This document shows positions 51,564-60,416 of a DNA stretch of 64,000 bases, one piece after another (position 1 is the first letter of the stretch; the number at the start of each line of letters is the position of its first letter). The translations under genes and the position numbers were made by a program. Below the pieces are notes generated by a model. It was given only the letters and a program-made list of their open reading frames with translations. It had not been told where the DNA came from and ran no database searches. The stretch is from NCBI GenBank assembly GCA_045599325.1, contig JAZRVT010000003.1:1-64000 (forward strand), read 5' to 3'. The DNA is from Cacconaster sp045599325 (lineage in GTDB: Bacteria > Bacteroidota > Bacteroidia > Bacteroidales > UBA932).

Positions 51564-52037
51564 ATGAAAATCAAGCTGATTCTGGTCGGAAAAACAGTTG
51601 CGGGGTACCTCCGGGAGGGAATTGACATCTATGTCAGCCGCCTGAAGCACTATGCTTCCTTCGAGATTGCCGAACTTCCTGACCTGAAGCAGACAGCCTC
51701 GCTTTCAGAACAGCAGGTCAAATCCAGGGAAGGGGAGATGATTCTCAAGAACGTGAAGCCGTCCGACTGGCTGGTCCTTCTTGATGAAAAAGGAAAGATG
51801 TTCTCCTCAGTTGATTGGGCACGGGATTTGGAGCAGAAGGCCGCGCATCTTTCGAAAGACCTTGTCTTTGTGATCGGCGGACCATACGGCTTTTCAGACG
51901 AGGTCTATTCCCGTTCCAATGAGAAGATATCGCTGTCACGGATGACCTTCTCTCACCAGCTTGTGAGACTCATCTTCATGGAGCAGATATACAGGGCCTT
52001 CACGATTATCAAAGGCGAACCATATCATCACGAATAA
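51564..52037 (+). CDS. rlmH: 23S rRNA (pseudouridine-1915-N3)-methyltransferase
   Basis: RlmH methylates pseudouridine 1915 in helix 69. 157 residues of a SPOUT fold: MKIKLILVGKT, LDEKGKMFSSVDWA, VIGGPYGFSDEV, SRMTFSHQLVRLIFMEQIYRAF and the terminal KGEPYHHE. Start 18 bases after the promoter element. Followed after 6 bases by the histidine kinase gene. Confidence 0.97.
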   Translation: MKIKLILVGKTVAGYLREGIDIYVSRLKHYASFEIAELPDLKQTASLSEQQVKSREGEMILKNVKPSDWLVLLDEKGKMFSSVDWARDLEQKAAHLSKDLVFVIGGPYGFSDEVYSRSNEKISLSRMTFSHQLVRLIFMEQIYRAFTIIKGEPYHHE

Positions 52038-52043
52038 TAGATA

Positions 52044-55000
52044 ATGAGCAGGCTGAGCAGATATTTGAAAGGCAGGGGGTTCAACGGCGACTACTTCTAT
52101 CTCGTGCTGTTCCTGACGGCCATCGTCTTCTTCTGTCTGTCGTTCGTGTCGAGAAGCTACGACAGCAGGCTCCGGCACGAAGTGTCCAGTGTCCAGCGGA
52201 GACTCCACCGCTGCGAGAGGGTGGCAGAGGCCTATGCGCTCAAGGCCATCAGTTCTGACGAAGAATGGATGGATTTCCCGGATATGCCGGACGACATCGT
52301 CCTTTACTGCTATAAGGATGATTCCCTCAAGTTCTGGGCCCACCAGTTCCCGATAAGCAATGATGACATCGTGGCATCGCCTTTTTCATACAGGCTTCAG
52401 TATACTACCGACCGCAATACATTTGCTACCCCTATGGCCTATCTGGGCGTCACGGAGAAGTATGTGAACCTGGGTTCGGCCTGGTATGTGGTGACGACCC
52501 AGATATCCCCTGACCACCGCAAGAAAGTGGTGACCGGAGTGCTCATCAGGACAGAATATATCAACGGAAGCATCCCTGACGTGGTTAACCCTCATCTGAA
52601 GCTCCGCAAGGGATACACAACCTCCAGTATAAACAACGACGACCTCGCCATTGTCTACGGCATCGAAGGCCAGCCTCTTTTCTCGATTGTGAGCAGCGGG
52701 CCGCTGGCGGCCGACCACGGAAGCCTGCCGCTGAGGTGGGTCTCTTTCGTTCTCGCCCTGCTGGCAGTATTCCCTTACCACTACAGCAGGCGTACCTGGG
52801 GCAGTTTCTGGCTTGCGGTACTGGTTCTGCTGGCAATAAGGGTCCTCGCCCATATGATGGTTGCAACAGGTGTCGCAACCGGTGAGATATTCTCTCCGAT
52901 GATATATGCGGACACGCTCTTCACCAACTCCCTCGGAAGTCTGCTGCTCAACAATGTCTTCATCTCTCTGGTGATATACGCCATCTTCGTGATGCGCTAC
53001 GCCATCTACCGGAGGATTGAGACGAGCGGCCGCTGGCAGGGAATCGCAGTGGTGGCACTCTTCTCGGCGGTGTCAGTGCTGCTGGCCCTTTATACTCATT
53101 CGCAGTTGCGTTCGCTGACTGTCAACTCGAACATCGTGCTGGAGACCTACCGCATCTCAGAACTTTCTTTCTATTCGCTGCTGACTTATCTGACATTTGC
53201 AATGCTCTTCCTTGCCATCCTCTATATGGCCCATATGGTGATAATGTTCGTGAGGAAGGACACAAAGGTCAATCTGTTCAGCTGGAGGAATATCCTGATA
53301 TACACGGTGGCCGTGTCGCTCTACAGCGTGACGGCGGTCAGCGTCTACGGCGTGCAGAAGGAGTTTGAGCGCAACCGAGTCAACACTGCAAAGCTTGCGA
53401 TGGAACGCGACCTTACGCTGGAGCTGTTCCTGCGGAATGTCGAGCCGGCGATCGCATCGGACCCGTTCATCTCAGTATTCGCCTCCGTCAACAGTGTGGA
53501 ACTCATCAAGAACAGACTTCTGGAACGGTATCTCTACAATGACATCGTCCAGAAGTACACCACCACACTTACAGTATGCGCTCCTGCCAATTTCATCTCG
53601 CTCGGGCCTTCCACCGAGCCGATGGGATGCTTCAATTTCTATGACGAAATGGTGAGGGACTATGGAACCCCGCTCTCCCCGGAGTCCAATATCTTCTATA
53701 TCAACGACTACAACGGCCTGACCTCTTATCTCGGCATCTTCACCTATTTCGATGCGGAGACTTACCAGATGTCAAGGCTGTTTATGGAGATAGAGTCGAA
53801 ATATCCGAATGATGTGGCCACGAATCCGTTCGATGCTCTGAGCAGCCACTCCGACAAGAGCGCCTCCCTTCCGAGATACTGCTCATACGCCAGATATTAC
53901 AATGGCAGGCTCGTATCCCACGGCGGCAACTACGACTATCCGGTGGCTGATGAAGGCAGTGACGAGACAGGCTACAGGATGGAGAACAGCAACGGCTACA
54001 CTCATTTCGTGAACCGGTTTTCAGATGAGGACCTTGTGGTCATCTCGAGACCGCGCAGGCCTGCTCTTCCGTTTATCATATCATTCTCATACCTGGCGAT
54101 TTTCTATGGCATATTCCTGTTGCTCTTCTCTCTATGGGGAAGGCACACCAGGCTTTTCAACCTGCCGAAGCATTCACTCCGCAGGAAGATAATGTTCCTT
54201 GCCACAGGATCAATGATACTCGCCCTTGTCGCTATGAGCATAGGCAGCATTGTCTATGTGACACGTATGAACAGGGAGAACCGCAGCGGGCAGATGAATG
54301 CAATGATATCCTCTGTCCAGTCGGAACTCTCAGATTACTGCCGTTATGCGATGCGGTACAGCTCTCTGTCAAGCCCTGAGCTTCTATCTGCGCTTGACGA
54401 GGTATCCGGAGTGATCAAGTCAGACATAAACCTCTTCGACCATGAGGGAAGGCTTGTGAAGAGCACCAAGCCTGAGATATACGAGCAGTTCATCGCAGGA
54501 AAGCGCATCAACTGCAAGGCGTATAAGGAATTGTACATCAACAAGTCTCTTAGGTTCAACACTATCGAGACACTCGCAGGCATAAGGTTCTATTCTGTCT
54601 ACGCGCCTCTGTTCAACAATGACGGACAGATGGTGGGAGTCGTGAATGTTCCGTATTTCAACAGGAGCGAGGAGGCCACAAGTTCATCAGTGGCCACCAT
54701 TTCCGCGATTGTCAACATATACCTTCTCCTCTTCATTCTTGCGGTTATCTTCGGAACGCTGCTTTCGAACTCTCTTTCCCGCCCGCTTGCCGAGATAAAG
54801 AAGAGAATCGACGGTCTTGTCATCAGTGGCAAGAACGAGCATATCCGCTACAAGAACTCCGATGATGAACTGGGCGTGCTGATAACATCATACAACAAGA
54901 TGGTGGACGACCTGGAGGAGAGCACGAGGCTGCTGGCACGCAGCGAACGCGAACAGGCCTGGACAGAGATGGCACGCCAGATCGCCCACGACATCAAGAA

Positions 55001-55643
55001 TCCTCTCACTCCGATGAAACTCAATATCCAGCAGCTTATGAGGATGAAGAACGAGGAGAGGCCGGGCTGGCAGGAAAAGGTCGATGTCGTGAGCCAGAGG
55101 CTGCTGGAGCAGATTGAGATTCTCTCCAATACTGCATCGGAATTCTCTTTCTTCGCCGGGTCCTACGGTATGCCGGTGGAGGACGTCAATATCGAAGAGA
55201 CCCTCCGGGAACAGGTCGAGCTATTCAACAACCGCGACGACATAAGGTTCGAATATGCCAGCACGGTAGGGGACGACTCAATCGTAGAGGCGCGCCACAG
55301 CCAGATTTCGCGCGTCTTCACAAATCTCATCACCAACGCGGTGCAGGCTCTGGACACCTCGCTGCCTGAAGCCGGCGGCAGGATACGCGTCTCGATCGCC
55401 CCTGCTGATGCGGGCGGCCGCAACGGGTTCCTGATTGCTGTTGAGGACAACGGTCCCGGTGTCGGGGCGGAGAACCTTGACAAGCTCTTTGTGCCTAACT
55501 TTACAACAAAAAGCAGCGGCACAGGCCTTGGTCTTGCCATATGCCGCCGCATTGTAGAACAGTGTCAGGGAACTCTGGACTATTCAAGAAGCGCTCTCGG
55601 CGGAGCCTGCTTCACAATCTTCCTCCCTGCAAAGGATCAATAG
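52044..55643 (+). CDS. Large NtrY-like sensor histidine kinase
   Basis: 1199 residues. Several TM helices lie in the first 420 residues (about 14-35 and a cluster between about 230 and 420), then a long sensory region to about 660. Another helix pair follows near 675 and 715, then an extracytoplasmic loop and a helix at about 890-910. A HAMP domain leads to the H-box ARQIAHDIKNPLTPMKLNIQQL (His near 981), N-box ITNAVQALD and G-boxes VEDNGPGVG and TKSSGTGLGLAI. The H-box form with KNPLTP is typical of NtrY. No response regulator adjoins; an NtrX-like one lies at 59244. The signal is unknown. Confidence 0.9.
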   Translation: MSRLSRYLKGRGFNGDYFYLVLFLTAIVFFCLSFVSRSYDSRLRHEVSSVQRRLHRCERVAEAYALKAISSDEEWMDFPDMPDDIVLYCYKDDSLKFWAHQFPISNDDIVASPFSYRLQYTTDRNTFATPMAYLGVTEKYVNLGSAWYVVTTQISPDHRKKVVTGVLIRTEYINGSIPDVVNPHLKLRKGYTTSSINNDDLAIVYGIEGQPLFSIVSSGPLAADHGSLPLRWVSFVLALLAVFPYHYSRRTWGSFWLAVLVLLAIRVLAHMMVATGVATGEIFSPMIYADTLFTNSLGSLLLNNVFISLVIYAIFVMRYAIYRRIETSGRWQGIAVVALFSAVSVLLALYTHSQLRSLTVNSNIVLETYRISELSFYSLLTYLTFAMLFLAILYMAHMVIMFVRKDTKVNLFSWRNILIYTVAVSLYSVTAVSVYGVQKEFERNRVNTAKLAMERDLTLELFLRNVEPAIASDPFISVFASVNSVELIKNRLLERYLYNDIVQKYTTTLTVCAPANFISLGPSTEPMGCFNFYDEMVRDYGTPLSPESNIFYINDYNGLTSYLGIFTYFDAETYQMSRLFMEIESKYPNDVATNPFDALSSHSDKSASLPRYCSYARYYNGRLVSHGGNYDYPVADEGSDETGYRMENSNGYTHFVNRFSDEDLVVISRPRRPALPFIISFSYLAIFYGIFLLLFSLWGRHTRLFNLPKHSLRRKIMFLATGSMILALVAMSIGSIVYVTRMNRENRSGQMNAMISSVQSELSDYCRYAMRYSSLSSPELLSALDEVSGVIKSDINLFDHEGRLVKSTKPEIYEQFIAGKRINCKAYKELYINKSLRFNTIETLAGIRFYSVYAPLFNNDGQMVGVVNVPYFNRSEEATSSSVATISAIVNIYLLLFILAVIFGTLLSNSLSRPLAEIKKRIDGLVISGKNEHIRYKNSDDELGVLITSYNKMVDDLEESTRLLARSEREQAWTEMARQIAHDIKNPLTPMKLNIQQLMRMKNEERPGWQEKVDVVSQRLLEQIEILSNTASEFSFFAGSYGMPVEDVNIEETLREQVELFNNRDDIRFEYASTVGDDSIVEARHSQISRVFTNLITNAVQALDTSLPEAGGRIRVSIAPADAGGRNGFLIAVEDNGPGVGAENLDKLFVPNFTTKSSGTGLGLAICRRIVEQCQGTLDYSRSALGGACFTIFLPAKDQ

Positions 55644-56995
55644 TATTCCACCTCGTCAATCCATCCGCTCCACTGGTCGAAGTAGATGTTGCCGCCTTTC
55701 CATTCGACTTCGCCCCTCTGGAAATCGACCGTCTCGCTGCGTGTGAACTGCTTTGCCGGTTCGAAGAGTCCGCTGTAGTCGATGTTGCCGATCAGGCGGT
55801 AAGAGTCGAGACCGCGGGTGTAGAAGTTATAGACATCGTCTGAATCGATGCCTTTGCGGCGTCCGCGTCCGAATGACACGTCAGTCGGAACCCATCCGAT
55901 GCCTTCATAGTAGATCTCGCTCCAGTCGTGCATATTGACAGCACCCGGGTGGAGCATCCATCCGCTCTGCCAGCGTGCAGGGATGCCCGCGCAGCGGCAC
56001 ATTGTGACGAGCAGGAGTCCTACCTGGCCGCAGTCGCCGTGTCCGTTCTCGAGCACATACATAGGAATGTTCTCAATGGTGGAGTACTCGCGTGCGGATG
56101 CCCAAGGGTAATTGTCGACGATGTATGCGTAGATAGCGCGCACCTTGAGATAAGGGTTCTCAATTCCGGCCGTGAGCGAATCTGTCAGAGCCTTGATGCG
56201 GTCTGTGAAGATGATGTGGCTGCCGCGCTCGGCTGTATACTCCTTGTAAAGTTCGGAAGAGGTGTCGTAAGGCTTGCAGTCTTCCGGCTGGAAGTCATAC
56301 CACTCGTTGAAGCAGGTGAACTTGAACTTGTAGGTGAACACGGCCTCTTCGCCTGCGACCGCCTTCTTCTCCATATAGATGCTCTTGTGAGGGACATCGT
56401 CGGAGGAGATGACATATTCCGGTTCGGACGATTCAATGAGCTCCACGTCGACCGTGCTGTTCTGGTCTGTGCGCGGGTAAGGCATCCAGGCGCGGATGGT
56501 CTCTCCTGCAGGGACTGCGTCAGCGTCCACTGTCAGACGGTAGGATATCACGAAAGTGACCGGCATGACCAGGCTTTCGCCGCTGGTGCGGACGGCCTCC
56601 ACCACCTTCGGGAGGTAGTCGTCGATATACTGGTCGTCAGGATCCCTCTCCGGACTGTTGATGGCATTGTAGATTTCTCCGGCCTCTCTGTCAATGCGGA
56701 AGAGGTTGCGGCCGGCATTGCGGAAATAGCGTTTCTCACCGTTGATGACGCGGCTTTCGAGTGCTTTTGACGCTTCCCAGGCGGCGACCTGTTCTGCTGT
56801 CAGTTCCGGATAGTAGTCCGACAGATAGTCGATGATGTAGGCGCTGTCGCGGTTGAAGTCAATCGCGATGCGGCGGTCCCTCTCCTCATCGGAGATGGTG
56901 ACGGCGGGGTCCTGTGGCTCTGCTTCCTTGGAAACAGAATGTCCACATCCGCATATCACGGCTGTGGACATAATGATATAAATGAATCTGCGCAT
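55637..56995 (-). CDS. Transglutaminase-like lipoprotein
   Basis: 452 residues with a lipobox near residue 16 (AVICGC). A beta-sandwich-like N-terminal part (VTFVISYRLTVDADAVPAG.TIRAWMPYPR) precedes the transglutaminase core: YLKVRAIYAYIVDNYPWA, the catalytic triad Cys in GHGDCGQVGLL, His in MHDWSEIYYEG, and Asp in WVPTDVSFG. All three catalytic residues are present. Such proteins are papain-like peptidases or cross-linkers; the substrate is unknown. It overlaps the kinase gene by 7 bases, convergent, and lies 25 bases downstream of efp. Confidence 0.87.
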   Translation of the reverse strand: MRRFIYIIMSTAVICGCGHSVSKEAEPQDPAVTISDEERDRRIAIDFNRDSAYIIDYLSDYYPELTAEQVAAWEASKALESRVINGEKRYFRNAGRNLFRIDREAGEIYNAINSPERDPDDQYIDDYLPKVVEAVRTSGESLVMPVTFVISYRLTVDADAVPAGETIRAWMPYPRTDQNSTVDVELIESSEPEYVISSDDVPHKSIYMEKKAVAGEEAVFTYKFKFTCFNEWYDFQPEDCKPYDTSSELYKEYTAERGSHIIFTDRIKALTDSLTAGIENPYLKVRAIYAYIVDNYPWASAREYSTIENIPMYVLENGHGDCGQVGLLLVTMCRCAGIPARWQSGWMLHPGAVNMHDWSEIYYEGIGWVPTDVSFGRGRRKGIDSDDVYNFYTRGLDSYRLIGNIDYSGLFEPAKQFTRSETVDFQRGEVEWKGGNIYFDQWSGWIDEVEYY

Positions 56996-57020
56996 AAAAA
57001 ATGCGGAATTATGGTTTGTG

Positions 57021-57593
57021 CTATTTCACGCGCTCACCGTAGCTGCGGTCAACAGTGTTGACGCGGATCTTCTCTCCCTGATTGATGAAGAGAGGAACCA
57101 TTATGATTGCGCCGGTCTCGAGAGTGGCTTCCTTGAGTGCGCTGGTGGTTGCGGTGTCGCCCTTGACTGCGGGCTCTGTGTAGGTGACTTCAAGCTCTAC
57201 GTATGTAGGAAGCTCGCAGGTGAGGCACTTCTCGTCGTCACCGTCGACCTGGAACACCATCCCGACAACCTGACCCTCTTTCATAAGGTCGGCATTGTCC
57301 ACCACGTCCTTTGGAAGCTGGATCTGGTCGTATGTCTCCATATTCATGAAGTTGAAACCGTCTTCCTCGCCATAGAGGAACTGGTATTCGCGGTGTTCAA
57401 CTGTGATGGTCTCGATGCGCTCGCCTGCTGAGAAGGTCTTCTCGAGGATGCGTCCGTTTTCGAGGTTGCGGAGTTTGGTTTTTACGAATGCAGGGCCTTT
57501 GCCCGGTTTGACGTGCTGGAACCACACGATTGAGCAAGGTTTGCCGTTGAAATCGATGTAGAGTCCGTTCTTGAAATCAGCTGTTGTTGCCAT
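57021..57593 (-). CDS. efp: Elongation factor P
   Basis: EF-P rescues ribosomes stalled at polyproline. 190 residues: three beta-barrel domains, with the loop VKPGKGPAFVKTKLRN placing Lys32 at the position that is modified in many bacteria, and the C-terminal ATLETGAIIMVPLFINQGEKIRVNT. Its promoter (TATATTTG, 57633-57640) lies inside the 3' end of ispH. Confidence 0.97.
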   Translation of the reverse strand: MATTADFKNGLYIDFNGKPCSIVWFQHVKPGKGPAFVKTKLRNLENGRILEKTFSAGERIETITVEHREYQFLYGEEDGFNFMNMETYDQIQLPKDVVDNADLMKEGQVVGMVFQVDGDDEKCLTCELPTYVELEVTYTEPAVKGDTATTSALKEATLETGAIIMVPLFINQGEKIRVNTVDRSYGERVK

Positions 57594-57602
57594 ATAAGAT
57601 TG

Positions 57603-58475
57603 TTATTGATTATTAACTTGATAATTAGAACACAAATATATAAAAATTTCTTCTAACTGCCACTTGGGTGTCGATGTTGCGCCGCAAATGCCGGCGTTGT
57701 CGCCCTCCTTCAGCCAGGCTGGGTCTATCTGGGACGGGTTTTCGAGCCAGTGGGTGCGTGGATTCACGCTTCTGCAGAGGTCGAAGAGCACCTTCCCGTT
57801 CGAACTCTCCCGGCCGCTGACAAAGAAGACCACCGAGTGGCCGGAGGCGAAATCGACAAGGGATTTGTGCCGTTGCGCCACCTGTCTGCAGACGGTATTG
57901 TAAACCTCGGCGTCGGGTCTCCTCTGAAGGATGGACTCTGCTGTCTTCTGGAACTCGTCAGGGTCTTTTGTGGTCTGCGAGAAGAGGGCGACAGGTCTGG
58001 AGAAATCTATTGTTTCAAGGTCAAGGGGGTCGCTGACGACTATCGCCCTTCCGCCGGTCTGGCCGACGAGCCCGTTGACTTCGGCGTGGCCTTTCTTTCC
58101 GAAGATGACCACCTGGCCTCCGCACTCCTCCATCCGTTCGAATGTCTCCCGCACGCGCTCCTGGAGTTTCAGGACAACCGGACAGGTGCAGTCTATCACC
58201 TGGAGACTGTTGCGCCGTGCGAGCTCATAAGTCTCAGGGGGCTCCCCGTGGGCACGGATGAGGAGCACATCGTCCTTCAGATTCTCCACCTCGCCGATGG
58301 TCAGAATCTCAAGACCCTTCGCCCTGAGTCTGTCGAGTTCCACCGAATTGTGCACGATGGCGCCCAGAGAGCAGAGCCTGCTGCTGTATTTCAGATAGTT
58401 TTCAGCCTGTTCGACTGCCCGGACGACTCCGTGGCAGAAGCCGGAATTCGGGTCAATCTCTGCAGTTATCCTCAT
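57603..58475 (-). CDS. ispH: 4-hydroxy-3-methylbut-2-enyl diphosphate reductase
   Basis: IspH is the final enzyme of the MEP isoprenoid pathway, a [4Fe-4S] reductase. The three cluster Cys are seen in SGFCHGV, IDCTCPVVL and NTVCRQVA. HGEPPETYE and GKKGHAEVNGLVGQTGG hold the substrate His residues, and ICGATSTPKWQLEEI closes the 290-residue protein. The start overlaps the cmk stop by 4 bases (ATGA). Confidence 0.96.
   Translation of the reverse strand: MRITAEIDPNSGFCHGVVRAVEQAENYLKYSSRLCSLGAIVHNSVELDRLRAKGLEILTIGEVENLKDDVLLIRAHGEPPETYELARRNSLQVIDCTCPVVLKLQERVRETFERMEECGGQVVIFGKKGHAEVNGLVGQTGGRAIVVSDPLDLETIDFSRPVALFSQTTKDPDEFQKTAESILQRRPDAEVYNTVCRQVAQRHKSLVDFASGHSVVFFVSGRESSNGKVLFDLCRSVNPRTHWLENPSQIDPAWLKEGDNAGICGATSTPKWQLEEIFIYLCSNYQVNNQ
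57633..57640 (-). promoter_or_regulatory. -7 element of the efp promoter inside ispH
   Basis: TATATTTG on the minus strand lies 40 bases before the efp ATG and within the last codons of ispH, suggesting efp is also transcribed on its own. Confidence 0.45.
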
Positions 58476-59173
58476 AAAAGGGAGATGTTGAATTTCTCGC
58501 GGATGAGGTTGTCGAACCAGACGAGCTCCTCAGAGACTGTCATATTGCTGTTGTCGAGCAGAACCGCATCTTCCGCCATCCTCAGCGGGTTCATCGCGCG
58601 GTGGGAGTCGATGTAGTCGCGCTCCTGCACATTCTTGAGTATCTCCTCGAAGGTCGCCTTCTCTCCGCTCTCCTCCAGCTGCTTCAGGCGCCTGGCGGCC
58701 CTTACTTCAGCGTCGGCAGTCATAAAGATCTTGAGGTCTGCGTTGGGAAAGACTGCGGTTCCGATGTCGCGGCCGTCCATCACGCATCCCTTTGACCCGA
58801 GCCGGTGCAGCTGCTCGTCCACGAAGTTGCGCACGAACGGGAGCGCTGCCACAGCGCTGACGTTGCGGGCCACCTCGAGGCCGCGGATTTCTGAAGTGAC
58901 GTTGTCGTCGCCGAGGAAAATCCTGTCCTGCCCCTCCTTTGTGGTCATCAGGGATATCTCTATCCGGCCCAGGATTATATCCTCCTGAAGCCGGCGGTAG
59001 TCGATCTCGCCGTTCCACTCGATGATGCCTTCACGCAGGGCGTAGAGGGTCACAGTGCGGTAAAGCGCGCCGCTGTCGAGGTAAAGGATTCCGAGTCTGG
59101 TTGCGATGGCTTTGGCGAAAGTGCCTTTGCCTGTGGATGAATAGCCGTCGATTGCTATGATGAGGTTTGGCAT
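58472..59173 (-). CDS. cmk: Cytidylate kinase
   Basis: Phosphorylates CMP and dCMP. 233 residues: P-loop IAIDGYSSTGKGTFAKAIA, LYLDSGALYR, the CMP-binding segment GKGC-equivalent VMDGRDIGTAVFPNADLKIFMTADAEVRAARR and DYIDSHRAMNPLR. Full length. Encoded as an operon with ispH, a common pairing in this phylum. Divergent from the NtrX-like regulator. Confidence 0.95.
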   Translation of the reverse strand: MPNLIIAIDGYSSTGKGTFAKAIATRLGILYLDSGALYRTVTLYALREGIIEWNGEIDYRRLQEDIILGRIEISLMTTKEGQDRIFLGDDNVTSEIRGLEVARNVSAVAALPFVRNFVDEQLHRLGSKGCVMDGRDIGTAVFPNADLKIFMTADAEVRAARRLKQLEESGEKATFEEILKNVQERDYIDSHRAMNPLRMAEDAVLLDNSNMTVSEELVWFDNLIREKFNISLL

Positions 59174-59213
59174 ATGCTTGAAATCTTCTTCCGCAAAAAT
59201 ATCTAAATTTGCC

Positions 59214-59221
59214 TATCTTTG
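59214..59221 (+). promoter_or_regulatory. -7 element of the NtrX-like regulator
   Basis: TATCTTTG lies 22 bases before the ATG at 59244. A second candidate TAAATTTG is at 59204-59211, just upstream. No clear -33 TTG is seen for either. Confidence 0.4.
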
Positions 59222-59243
59222 CAAATCATTTATCAACAAGGCA

Positions 59244-60404
59244 ATGAAGGTTCTGATTATCGACGACGAGAGAAGCATCCGCAATTCACTGAAGGAGATA
59301 CTGGAGTTCGAAAACCACGAGGTGACTACTGCCGAGGACGGGAAACAGGGTGTGGAGAAGGCTCTGGCAGGCTCTTTCGACGCTGTTTTCTGCGATATCA
59401 AGATGCCGAATATGGACGGTATGGAGGTGCTCTCCACGCTTACTGCACAGGGGTGCGAGGCATCGATCATTATGATTTCCGGCCACGGCGACATCGAGAC
59501 TGCAGTCAAGTGCATCAAGGGCGGCGCCTTCGACTTCATCGAGAAGCCGCTTGACCTGAACAGGGTGCTGATAACCCTCAAGAACGCCACGGACAAGACC
59601 ACTCTCGTCAAGGAGACAACCATCCTCAAGAAGAAGATACAGAGCAAATATGAGATAGTGGGCGAGTCACCTGCAATCAACCATATCAAGGAGGTTGTGG
59701 ACAGGGTTGCGGCAACTGACGCCCGCGTCCTGATAATGGGCGGCAACGGTACCGGAAAGGAACTTGTGGCGCGCCGTCTCCACGACAAGAGCAACAGGGC
59801 CGCCGCTCCGTTTGTGGAAGTCAACTGCGCCGCCATCCCGGGCGAGCTGATCGAGAGCGAACTCTTCGGCCACGAGAAAGGTTCCTTCACTTCTGCCATC
59901 AAGCAGCACAAGGGCAAGTTCGAGCAGGCTGAGGGAGGCACCCTCTTCCTGGACGAGATAGGCGATATGAGCCTGGCCGCACAGGCGAAGGTGCTCCGCG
60001 TGCTCCAGGAGAACAAGCTCTCGAGAGTCGGCAGCGACAAGGACATTACGGTTGACGTGAGGGTTGTGGCTGCGACCAACAAGAATCTCACGGAGGAGAT
60101 TGCCAAGGGCAATTTCCGCGAGGACCTCTACCACCGTCTCAGCGTCATCGTCATCCACGTGCCGAGCCTCAGCGAACGCAAGGAGGATATCCCTCTGCTG
60201 ATGGACTATTTCATCGACTCTATCAGCCGCGAGAGCGGAATGGCGAAGAAAACGGTCACCCCCGAGGCTGTAGAAGCGCTCCAGGGCCTGCCTTGGACCG
60301 GCAATATCCGCGAGCTCAGGAATGTCGCCGAGCGCCTTATGATTCTCTGCGGCAAGGAGATAACAAAGGAGGACGTGATTGCATACGCCACCCCTTCAAT
60401 TTAA
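59244..60404 (+). CDS. NtrX-like sigma-54 response regulator without DNA-binding domain
   Basis: 386 residues from the ATG at 59244. A receiver domain at 1-120 carries phospho-acceptor Asp51 (CDIKMPNMDGME) and the acidic pair DDE. The AAA+ domain follows: Walker A GGNGTGKELVARR, GSFTSA in place of the GAFTGA sigma-54 contact loop, Walker B GGTLFLDEIGDM, and the Arg region WTGNIRELRNV. The protein then stops at EDVIAYATPSI. The Fis-type HTH domain that normally follows is missing, and der begins 12 bases later. An ancestral frame extension (59157) crosses the promoter. It may act from solution or through a partner. Confidence 0.9.
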   Translation: MKVLIIDDERSIRNSLKEILEFENHEVTTAEDGKQGVEKALAGSFDAVFCDIKMPNMDGMEVLSTLTAQGCEASIIMISGHGDIETAVKCIKGGAFDFIEKPLDLNRVLITLKNATDKTTLVKETTILKKKIQSKYEIVGESPAINHIKEVVDRVAATDARVLIMGGNGTGKELVARRLHDKSNRAAAPFVEVNCAAIPGELIESELFGHEKGSFTSAIKQHKGKFEQAEGGTLFLDEIGDMSLAAQAKVLRVLQENKLSRVGSDKDITVDVRVVAATNKNLTEEIAKGNFREDLYHRLSVIVIHVPSLSERKEDIPLLMDYFIDSISRESGMAKKTVTPEAVEALQGLPWTGNIRELRNVAERLMILCGKEITKEDVIAYATPSI

Positions 60405-60416
60405 TTCAGACAGATT

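Noticed and set aside
55928..56770. Open frame of 280 codons on the plus strand
   Set aside because: Antisense to the transglutaminase gene, whose Cys-His-Asp triad is intact.
59157..59243. Upstream extension of the NtrX-like regulator
   Set aside because: It would overlap the -7 elements and the cmk start, and the receiver domain begins cleanly at the ATG at 59244.
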